Below are positions 7,617 to 13,748 of a stretch of 13,748 nucleotides of DNA, piece by piece. The stretch's first letter is position 1; each line of letters begins with the position of its first letter. Under the pieces are notes generated by a model. That model had not been told where the DNA came from. It was given only the letters and a program-made list of their open reading frames with translations, and made no database searches. Source of the DNA: Pseudomonadota bacterium. GTDB taxonomy: Bacteria; Pseudomonadota; Gammaproteobacteria; Arenicellales; Arenicellaceae. The DNA lies in the NCBI GenBank assembly GCA_018660405.1, contig JABJKL010000129.1, positions 1-13,748 on the forward strand, written 5' to 3'. Made by a program: the position numbers and the translations under genes.

Positions 7617-8547
7617 CTTCGCACGAGCTCTTACGCTTGCCAGCCTAATGGTCAGTTTAAGCGCATGCACCACGGAGCAAAAACCCTCGCTACCGAGCGA
7701 AATTTACATAAACCAGTCAGTATCCAGCCCAGCCGATATCATTCAGTTTAAAGGTAAGTATGTTGTCACCGAACTCTACAACAATCGACTGGCGATTCTA
7801 GATTCGCCGACAGATCAAAACCCTACATATTTTGACCCCACCATCATAGGAAAATCGTTTAGTTCGCCTCACTACCTCGCCGTCACGTCATCCAACACAC
7901 TATTGATCACCAATGGCTGGGGAAACAGCATTGTTGAAATCACGGATCTGGAAGGTAGTGATTGGCGCGAATTCCGCGGTCAAGCCCCCACCTTTCTGGC
8001 GCCGCATGGTATATGCGTGAGTGACAATGGTGAAATTTACGTTGCAGATTCCCTTAACTCCCGCCTGGTTCGATTCCTGGACATGGATGGGAGGAATTGG
8101 GAGGTGTTTCCAGATAACGACCGTAAAATATCCTATGGTCGACAACTGCATTGCGAAAATGAACGCGTCTGGATTTCTAACTCCTACGAAGATAGAGAGG
8201 GGCTAAACCCGGGCAAAGGCGGCAACATTCTACTGCTTGAAAATTTTAGATCCGGCGAGCTTTTATCTGTATTTGAAAGGCCCGATACTAATCTCACTGC
8301 AGTTTTGCCATTAGATGGAGAGATTCTAGCTGGATTATGGGGCTCGTATAATCAAGTTGCGAGCGTCTCCATTGCCACCGCTGAAACCAGCGTACGCTTC
8401 TGGGGGCTGGATTCTGGATTAGGTACGCCGTATTCACTACAGCTATTCGACCATACCGGTGAATTTCGCTACGGTGCTGCAATGATTGGCAAGCTCGACC
8501 CAAGGCCTGATGAACAAACGGGCGGTATTGTATTCTTCAACTTGTAA
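7588..8547 (+). CDS. Beta-propeller (NHL-like) lipoprotein
   Basis: From ATG at 7588 the product has 319 residues and begins with a lipoprotein signal peptide: basic RYRPSNFAR, hydrophobic ALTLASLMV, and lipobox LSAC at 24-27, so Cys27 would be lipidated. The +2 residue is Thr, which by the Lol rule favours the outer membrane. The mature part shows repeated beta-propeller blades. The clearest is NHL-like, PHGICVSDNGEIYVADSLNSRLVRF around 139-163, and there are similar blades near 49-72 and 94-120. The frame also stays open upstream to a TTG at 7522, but that start would put 22 residues before the signal peptide and is unlikely. The start lies inside the 3' end of the MBL-fold gene (29-base overlap), implying translational coupling. 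Propellers of this type usually bind proteins or ligands. No catalytic residues are recognised and the specific role is unknown. Confidence 0.85.
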   Translation: MTNIRYRPSNFARALTLASLMVSLSACTTEQKPSLPSEIYINQSVSSPADIIQFKGKYVVTELYNNRLAILDSPTDQNPTYFDPTIIGKSFSSPHYLAVTSSNTLLITNGWGNSIVEITDLEGSDWREFRGQAPTFLAPHGICVSDNGEIYVADSLNSRLVRFLDMDGRNWEVFPDNDRKISYGRQLHCENERVWISNSYEDREGLNPGKGGNILLLENFRSGELLSVFERPDTNLTAVLPLDGEILAGLWGSYNQVASVSIATAETSVRFWGLDSGLGTPYSLQLFDHTGEFRYGAAMIGKLDPRPDEQTGGIVFFNL

Positions 8548-8648
8548 CGCAATACGAATTTCGATAACGATATCGCTTTAACCTATAACGTAAGCCTCGA
8601 ATAGACTTTTCCATCCTTGATGGCATGCGGGAATTTTATGATGCGGTG

Positions 8649-9749
8649 TTAGAACCGATCAAATAGATCCTGCCATTGTCTCATTATTGGCGCCAATCCT
8701 AATCGGCTTTTGATTCCCACGGCAGCATGGGCCATGCGAGTTTGCATCTCGGCGTCCTTCATCACGCATAACATGGCTTTGGAAAGTGAATCAGCATCTT
8801 CGGGTGGTACTAACAAACCGTTAACACCATGCTCGATCATTTCCGACGGTCCACTTGGGCAATTGGTTGCAACAACCGGCACCCCACACATCAATGCTTC
8901 TGCGTGAGCCATCGGAAAGCCCTCGAATCTAGACCCCATAACGAAGAGTTTGGAGCGCCGAACTAATTGGTGCGGATCCTGAAGCTTGCCCACAAATACT
9001 ACTTGATAACCGAGCTGATGTTTTCGTGACAACAATTCAAGCTCCTCACGCAATTCTCCGTCACCAATCAATATTAACTGCCAATCACCAAACTCATTCC
9101 TGATTTTCGCCACCGCACCAATAATCAGATCGATCCCTTTATGAAAGTCCATCCGGCCTACGCTGGTAATCCACTTTTTAGACTCATCAACACCAGCAGG
9201 TAATTCTTCATCCACTAACCCAGTGCTCCCGATCAAAACTGGATTATTTATAACGTGGACTTTATCGCCTTGAATCCAATCAAAATATTTAGCAACCCCA
9301 CGACTAACACACACCAATTTATCTGTTCGAGCATATAGCAGCCGTCGCATTATCTGCCAGATCATTCCGTATCGATTCCGCACCGGATCTGAATGTTCGG
9401 TAATGACCACTTTGGTTGCCAGGTTTGAGCTTGCCAGCAGAACCAACACATTCGTCTCGGTACAAAACGAGATTGTTACCTCTGGATACAGGTCATGCAG
9501 CGCATTGCGTATCAAAGATACTCGTTTTCGGTTACTGCGCAGTGCACTCAAAAAACCGCTAGAAGGAGTCATGCAATCCAATGCGACTCGGCCAACTTTA
9601 TTCGGCACATCATAGAAGTCAGTCTGCTGCGAAGACAAGGTAATCAGGCTGACTTGATTTCCATCATTAGCAAATCCTCGCGCGAGATTTATAGCGACCC
9701 TTTCGGCTCCACCAGATTGTAACGACGCTATAACAAGCGCTATTTTCAC
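8649..9749 (-). CDS. GT4-family glycosyltransferase with intact EX7E motif
   Basis: A typical 366-residue GT-B glycosyltransferase. The N-terminal domain opens with ALVIASLQSGGAERVAINLA, the GGAER loop (13-17) being characteristic of this branch. The C-terminal domain has SVGRMDFHKGID at 196-207, LILIGDG at 225-231, VFVGKL, and EGFPMAHAEAL with the EX7E pair Glu276 and Glu284. It would add a hexose-type sugar to a lipid-linked acceptor on the cytoplasmic side of the membrane. Start is GTG at 9749, supported by the site described separately; the protein begins directly with the expected MKIALVI strand. It stands alone on the minus strand, convergent with the lipoprotein gene (101-base gap, no convincing terminator) and divergent from the methyltransferase pair, so it is probably its own transcription unit. 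Sugar specificity is not readable. Confidence 0.93.
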   Translation of the reverse strand: MKIALVIASLQSGGAERVAINLARGFANDGNQVSLITLSSQQTDFYDVPNKVGRVALDCMTPSSGFLSALRSNRKRVSLIRNALHDLYPEVTISFCTETNVLVLLASSNLATKVVITEHSDPVRNRYGMIWQIMRRLLYARTDKLVCVSRGVAKYFDWIQGDKVHVINNPVLIGSTGLVDEELPAGVDESKKWITSVGRMDFHKGIDLIIGAVAKIRNEFGDWQLILIGDGELREELELLSRKHQLGYQVVFVGKLQDPHQLVRRSKLFVMGSRFEGFPMAHAEALMCGVPVVATNCPSGPSEMIEHGVNGLLVPPEDADSLSKAMLCVMKDAEMQTRMAHAAVGIKSRLGLAPIMRQWQDLFDRF

Positions 9750-9862
9750 TTATATACCTCTACAGGCTGTCTCGTAATAACGGGCAGTGCAATCAAGCCT
9801 TCAAAATGGTGATTGTCAACTTTACATGGTGTAATAAGCATTGTTGAACAAGCGCTATAAAA
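9750..9862. promoter_or_regulatory. Divergent intergenic region with a possible minus-strand promoter
   Basis: These 113 bases lie between divergent starts. On the minus strand a perfect TTGACA (plus coordinates 9814-9819) is followed 17 bases later by TTGATT (9791-9796), which matches only three of six -10 positions. No good plus-strand promoter pair was found, although an AT-rich TATAAA lies directly before the methyltransferase start. The assignment is weak. Confidence 0.3.
9757..9761 (-). promoter_or_regulatory. Ribosome binding site deciding a GTG start
   Basis: On the minus strand AGAGG lies seven bases before the GTG at 9749. This good spacing supports GTG as the true start of the glycosyltransferase. 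Confidence 0.6.
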
Positions 9863-10531
9863 ATGAACGAAAATAGAATCTCAAGAAACAACTATATTGC
9901 CAACCAGTTTTCTGATCTTCTAAAAACAAGCGTATTGAATATCGGCGGAGGTGGCAAGAAACACTTGCAGTCATTTTTACCTGCTTCGACTTATTATACG
10001 GAGCTCGACATAGCGGGAACACCGGACGTTAACATTAACCTGGAGAAAGAGTGCCCTATACCGATTGCTGACAATGCTTTTGAGACTGTTGTCTGCACAG
10101 GGATGTTAGAACATTTAGACAATTTTCACGAAGTTTTCGACGAATTACTACGCGTCAGCTCTAAATGGGTGATCATTTCATTGCCAAACTGCCTGTGTGA
10201 AATTCACTCCTTCTGGAAACCTAATGGCGCTTATCCTGGCAAAAAATCTGGTATTACAAGAGGGCGCTTTCTTAAGTTCTACGGATTGCCGGCAGAAATT
10301 CCTGAGGATCGCCACAAATGGTTTTTTACCTATAGCGAAGCTCAGGCATTCATGGAATATCACGCGAAAGAAAAATGTTTTCAGCTTGAACAAATGTTTC
10401 CAACTAGACTAGAAACCAATAGCAGAAAGGAAAACATTAAACGGTTTCTGCATAAGCTTGCGCTCCCAAAAAGGGTTTATTTAGACTTGTACAGCGCGAC
10501 CTTTTGGTGCGTCCTCAGGGTTGGTAATTGA
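9863..10531 (+). CDS. Class I SAM-dependent methyltransferase-like protein
   Basis: A 222-residue Methyltransf_11-like protein. The SAM-binding motif I is SVLNIGGGGKKH at 23-34, followed by an acidic end of strand beta 2 (YTELDI, 45-50). The PIADNAFETVVCTGMLEHLDN stretch (about 67-87) is the usual post-motif region of small-molecule methyltransferases, followed by a VIISLPN strand at 103-109. Motif I has NIGGGG rather than the common DxGxGxG. It is likely cytosolic and could methylate a sugar residue or lipid-linked glycan given the locus, but the acceptor is unknown. ATG at 9863 is the only sensible start; no strong Shine-Dalgarno is seen. The next gene overlaps its 3' end by 11 bases, so the pair are probably co-translated. 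Confidence 0.82.
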   Translation: MNENRISRNNYIANQFSDLLKTSVLNIGGGGKKHLQSFLPASTYYTELDIAGTPDVNINLEKECPIPIADNAFETVVCTGMLEHLDNFHEVFDELLRVSSKWVIISLPNCLCEIHSFWKPNGAYPGKKSGITRGRFLKFYGLPAEIPEDRHKWFFTYSEAQAFMEYHAKEKCFQLEQMFPTRLETNSRKENIKRFLHKLALPKRVYLDLYSATFWCVLRVGN

Positions 10532-11393
10532 TCTCTACTGTATCTCTCGCTTGATAGTGCGCTTTCCAACAAAACTTAATCAAACTTACTGGCCGAATTG
10601 GCTTTGTAGAATGCTGCCGTCCATGGGCGACCCTGCGGGATTATTGCTCGCCAGTGTCGATAATGCCCATTTTACTCGTGCTGTATCGGCTCTTAAATTT
10701 GGCAACACATTCAAGACAACAGAACGCTCACGATACCCACTCACCATAAAAGCCTTACAAAATATCGACCTTTTGAGTGATGGGATCATTCTTGATGTGG
10801 GTGCCTCAGATGGAGTTGGGTCGCTGGATGCTATTAAGTCGCTGCCTCACTCGCAATATTTTGTGACGGACTTAAACACCTCAATTAAGCATATTGAAGA
10901 TGGGGGTAAGCATTATTTTTTTGATTCAAGTGGCCAGTGCATTCTTATCTCCAGCCAACGCTTTGTTTGGTACAAAGACCTGCACAACGCAATCTGGCCC
11001 TTCAAACAACTTGCCTGTGAAGCTTTTTCTGGTGCGCCTACGGTCAATCAGCTGCCCTGCAAAACCATTAACTTGTTCAATTCTGAAATAATTCACCGGT
11101 CTGGCGTAACGGTGCAAAACCACAACCTGTTTGAGCCTTGGGGTGGGGCCAAGCCAAGTTTAATTATTGCAGCGAATATTCTGAATCGGTCGTACTTCAC
11201 CGATAAAGAACTAACGCGGGCCATCAGTCGACTGATTAAAAACCTGAAAGGTGACGGTTACCTGGCCATTGTGGATAGCAGGAAACAGGAGCGTGCCAGT
11301 CTTTTCTGTGTGACCGCCGGAAAACTTGAACTTTTGGATTCCATCAATGGCGGTGCTGAAACTCAAGCTTTGACACTATCGATTACGTTGTAA
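10521..11393 (+). CDS. Methyltransferase-like protein (class I Rossmann fold)
   Basis: The frame gives up to 290 residues from a TTG at 10521, overlapping the preceding methyltransferase by 11 bases. Alternative starts are GTG at 10557 and ATG at 10611, so the first 30 residues are uncertain. The core has motif I, IILDVGASDGVGS at 89-101, an acidic beta-2 end TDLN with Asp117, and a late SLIIAANILNRSYFTDKEL segment followed by a LKGDGYLAIVDS strand. These match the class I SAM-methyltransferase order, with a region near CheR-type or regulatory methyltransferases in style. The roughly 60-residue N-terminal extension and the insertion around 125-190, which includes WYKDLHNAIWPFKQ, are not recognised. 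It probably works with its neighbour on the same pathway. It ends 14 bases from the convergent membrane-protein gene. Function beyond the fold is unknown. Confidence 0.75.
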   Translation: MVIDLYCISRLIVRFPTKLNQTYWPNWLCRMLPSMGDPAGLLLASVDNAHFTRAVSALKFGNTFKTTERSRYPLTIKALQNIDLLSDGIILDVGASDGVGSLDAIKSLPHSQYFVTDLNTSIKHIEDGGKHYFFDSSGQCILISSQRFVWYKDLHNAIWPFKQLACEAFSGAPTVNQLPCKTINLFNSEIIHRSGVTVQNHNLFEPWGGAKPSLIIAANILNRSYFTDKELTRAISRLIKNLKGDGYLAIVDSRKQERASLFCVTAGKLELLDSINGGAETQALTLSITL

Positions 11394-11407
11394 AACAGAG
11401 ATAGCTT

Positions 11408-13318
11408 CTAGTCGGAAATACGGTAGACACTAATCCTATCTTGCTCCCAAACTTTACTGAAGACATCCGGGTTCTCAATCACCATTTGCCAAAATGCCCA
11501 ACTGTATTGCTTACTATAAAGTCGAATGTCTGATGCCCAATGCCCACCTGTTTCGCCCACTTCACTGAAATCTCCATCTCGACCATTAATCACCAAATAC
11601 CCACCACGATACTGCTCGAAATCTGTTAGGTCATAGTCTCGCAAGTTGGTGGCAGTGGTAAACAGGTTGTAAAATTTTTGACCATAATATACATGCCCAG
11701 TGAACGCGTTAATCACGTAGCCGGTCACTTGATCAGTTAATAAATCGCCCGGTGATTGCTCATTCAAATAGCCCAGCACATCATCCAACTGGCGATAATC
11801 AGCCTCGGCGCTAACCGGTGCCAACATATGCAGCTTACTGTACTTATTTTCAAGATAGCGCGTACTTAGTGGCAACAAAAATACGCATAACAACACACTT
11901 GCGAGCAGAACCCGAAACCGATCGGAGTATTTCCCCAACTGGCGAAAACTTTCCCATCCTCGCACCAGGTACCAAGCCGCAAACAACTCGACTGGTAGCA
12001 AATAGCATAAGCGCCAAACAACTTCGGCAAAACTAAGCCGCAAAAATAAATCTATAAAAACGGGGTTAAAAACTGTAAATAATGGCAGCCACATACCGGC
12101 AGCGATATATGCTGGCACTTCTTTCTTTCGCGAGTACAACGCGTATAAAAGATAGACAAAAACCCCCCAAATAGTCAGCACCTGATAGAACTGCTGGGTC
12201 GGTTTTAAAATATACAAATTTTGTGTAAATGGAAACAGGTCCGATAAAGGTTGAAGAAAACCCCCATCCAATGGCCAGTTACGCGCTACCGTGAAATACA
12301 AAACAAGATGCGCCAATACGTATATGGTAACTGCCGTATAGAAAAGAACGCTGACCAATCGCTTACTATCACCAAGCTCCGAATAACGTGAGTTAGCACT
12401 CGCGGATCTACGTGTCCGGACAAAATGCACACCGAACAACATGGCCGCCATCACGACCAAATATAAGGCTTCCTGCGCGTGCAATGCAGCCACCGCCAAT
12501 GCCAACAATATCGCACCGAGGCACAGCCGGATTGAAACCGTACCTTGCTTCAGAATCTGAATCAAAATAACCATCAAGGCAAAATAACCAGCGAGAGCGA
12601 AAAAAGCGGGCCCAAAAGTGTAATACCGAATATAGCTAAAGGGCCCAACACCAAAATGCAGCACCAAAAGCACGGTGGCTAGCGCAGCAGTCAAACCCAC
12701 GTTTATTAGGCGAGTATCTTCAGCAACAACTACTTTCGCGAACGAAAAAAATGCGCCGAAAAAAATCAGCAGATTAACAATCGCAATGGAACCCACCTCA
12801 TTGTGTAATTCAGCTCCAGTCAAACTTAAGCAAAGAGCAACAAAGCGATACCAATAATAAATGGCCGAAGCGAATACCCCGGAAATATTGGCGATTTTCA
12901 AAGAATTGTCGCCTGCAAACCATTCCTGCGAGTCCGTAATACGACCAAAGTGACCGTACACGTCAGCCGGTATTTCGGTATAGGGCCCCGCCCACAGCCC
13001 ATAACCAACCAGACCCACCGCTAATATCAAGGTGTAGCTATCCGGCGACGCCATCCATTGGGTTATTCTATTTTTGGGCTCGACACCGGTTGTAAAGCGC
13101 CAGCCAGCCGCTGCAAAACTCGCCGCTACTGCGCCAAAGTATATAGCCCTTAGTTCAACCGCGCTCCATCCCGCCAAGCCGACAACCGCTGTAGCAAGCA
13201 CAAACAATCCCAAGGAAGTGAGCGGAATTTCACCGAATGAAGCTGGCTTGCGGCTGAGCGCGAACAGTGCGGCGGCGCCGGGAAGTAACAGTAGAGCGAT
13301 GTACACTAGCAAAAACAT
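11408..13318 (-). CDS. Large polytopic inner-membrane protein, candidate GT-C transferase or polymerase
   Basis: A 636-residue protein with about 13-14 predicted membrane segments, roughly at 2-20, 33-50, 57-73, 95-110, 145-165, 177-197, 206-222, 235-254, 262-280, 283-300, 321-342, 378-396, 401-418, 434-451 and 468-486 (some uncertain). A soluble tail of about 150 residues (487-636) is rich in Tyr, Asp and Gly. A polar loop GPYTEIPADVYGHFGRI at 111-127 carries Glu115, Asp119 and His123 after the first helices. Acidic residues in an early external loop are typical of GT-C glycosyltransferases, which use lipid-phosphate sugars. I do not recognise the exact family. GT-C, O-antigen ligase/polymerase or an unnamed membrane family all remain possible. 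It starts at ATG 13318, 11 bases after the sugar-transferase stop, so it is in that operon. Extracytoplasmic glycan work is inference from context and topology. Confidence 0.8.
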   Translation of the reverse strand: MFLLVYIALLLLPGAAALFALSRKPASFGEIPLTSLGLFVLATAVVGLAGWSAVELRAIYFGAVAASFAAAGWRFTTGVEPKNRITQWMASPDSYTLILAVGLVGYGLWAGPYTEIPADVYGHFGRITDSQEWFAGDNSLKIANISGVFASAIYYWYRFVALCLSLTGAELHNEVGSIAIVNLLIFFGAFFSFAKVVVAEDTRLINVGLTAALATVLLVLHFGVGPFSYIRYYTFGPAFFALAGYFALMVILIQILKQGTVSIRLCLGAILLALAVAALHAQEALYLVVMAAMLFGVHFVRTRRSASANSRYSELGDSKRLVSVLFYTAVTIYVLAHLVLYFTVARNWPLDGGFLQPLSDLFPFTQNLYILKPTQQFYQVLTIWGVFVYLLYALYSRKKEVPAYIAAGMWLPLFTVFNPVFIDLFLRLSFAEVVWRLCYLLPVELFAAWYLVRGWESFRQLGKYSDRFRVLLASVLLCVFLLPLSTRYLENKYSKLHMLAPVSAEADYRQLDDVLGYLNEQSPGDLLTDQVTGYVINAFTGHVYYGQKFYNLFTTATNLRDYDLTDFEQYRGGYLVINGRDGDFSEVGETGGHWASDIRLYSKQYSWAFWQMVIENPDVFSKVWEQDRISVYRISD

Positions 13319-13325
13319 GGCTTAT

Positions 13326-13330
13326 CTCCC
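13326..13330 (-). promoter_or_regulatory. Ribosome binding site overlapping the upstream stop codon
   Basis: On the minus strand GGGAG lies seven bases before ATG 13318 and shares its first base with the TAG stop of the sugar transferase (13330-13332). This arrangement suggests translational coupling and supports the chosen start of the membrane protein. Confidence 0.6.
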
Positions 13331-13748
13331 TACCTACCCTTGCCAAAAAAAACCACACGCAGGGTTCGCAACACAATAAACATATCAAGCATCAGCGTGA
13401 AATGCCGAATGTAGTACAAATCGTATTCCAATTTTCGCTCAGAATCCTCTTCGCTCGATCCGTAAGGGTACATCACCTGGGCCCAACCGGTAATTCCAGG
13501 CTTGACCGCATGACGGTATGCATAGAAAGGAATTTTCTTTTCAAGCTCGATAACAAAATCAGGTCGTTCTGGTCGCGGACCGATCAAACTCATGTCGCCG
13601 TGCAATACATTAAGCAATTGGGGTAATTCATCGAGTCTCGCTACCCGTAAAAATCGACCCAGTGGAGTGATTCTGGTGTCCCCATGCACGGTCCATTGTG
13701 CTCCCGATTTTTCAGCATCCATAACCATGGTTCGAAATTTATACACGC
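13330..13748 (-). CDS. Polyprenyl-phosphate sugar transferase, C-terminal part (5' end outside window)
   Basis: The visible 138-139 residues are the C-terminal catalytic domain of a bacterial sugar transferase (WcaJ/PglC type), which moves a sugar-1-phosphate from a UDP-sugar to undecaprenyl phosphate and starts repeat-unit assembly at the inner membrane. It opens with YKFRTM, then has RLDELPQLLNVLHGDMSLIG with the acidic DE pair, GPRPERP, and PGITGWAQV. The frame is open to the window edge, so the methionine at 13746 is not the true start; full-length members have a further N-terminal part. The tail, YGSSEEDSERKLEYDLYYI followed by a VVFFGKGR end, resembles the sugar transferases associated with PEP-CTERM/EpsH exopolysaccharide systems (TIGR03013 type), recalled from memory. 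It is the first visible gene of the operon with the polytopic membrane protein. The transferred sugar is unknown. Confidence 0.92.
   Translation of the reverse strand, partial: VYKFRTMVMDAEKSGAQWTVHGDTRITPLGRFLRVARLDELPQLLNVLHGDMSLIGPRPERPDFVIELEKKIPFYAYRHAVKPGITGWAQVMYPYGSSEEDSERKLEYDLYYIRHFTLMLDMFIVLRTLRVVFFGKGR

Noticed and set aside
8590..8640. Possible terminator between the convergent lipoprotein and glycosyltransferase genes
   Set aside because: The only stem, CCATC/GATGG, is five pairs long and lacks a T-run on either side.

Overview
The window is part of a surface or extracellular polysaccharide locus from a Gram-negative bacterium. A marine or aquatic gammaproteobacterium fits best. 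The Gram-negative call rests on a lipoprotein with a clear lipobox and on a TviB-like nucleotide-sugar dehydrogenase. Base composition is moderate, and many starts are GTG or TTG. Taxonomy below this level is inference.

Layout. Bases 1-3805 (minus strand) form a tight operon read right to left: a TviB-type UDP-HexNAc 6-dehydrogenase, a nucleotide-sugar 4-epimerase overlapping it by four bases, and an MsbA/PglK-like ABC exporter cut by the window edge. Bases 3989-8547 (plus strand) hold a GT4 glycosyltransferase, a decayed gene that reconstructs across three frames as a metallo-beta-lactamase (MBL) plus Rieske protein, a membrane-anchored MBL-fold protein, and an overlapping beta-propeller lipoprotein. 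Bases 8649-9749 (minus) hold a second GT4 glycosyltransferase. Bases 9863-11393 (plus) hold two overlapping SAM-methyltransferase-like genes. Bases 11408-13748 (minus) hold a large polytopic membrane protein and, upstream of it, the C-terminal part of a polyprenyl-phosphate sugar transferase that runs off the right edge.

How the genes fit together (inference from families). The sugar transferase would load the first sugar phosphate onto undecaprenyl phosphate. The two GT4 enzymes would extend the chain. The dehydrogenase and epimerase would supply a UDP-N-acetylhexosaminuronic acid. The methyltransferases could modify the glycan, the ABC protein could flip or export a lipid-linked product, and the polytopic membrane protein is a candidate GT-C transferase or polymerase. 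The sugar transferase tail resembles the type found with PEP-CTERM/EpsH exopolysaccharide systems.

The most notable observation is the pseudogene at 5240-6551. Its HxHxDH motif, AGP-CFL and FPDQ segments and both Rieske ligand pairs are all still readable, but they lie in three frames with in-frame stops and an apparent internal deletion. The next gene is another MBL-fold protein whose HxHxDH motif reads HxHxNH. No RNA genes, CRISPR array, insertion sequence or convincing Rho-independent terminator was seen.
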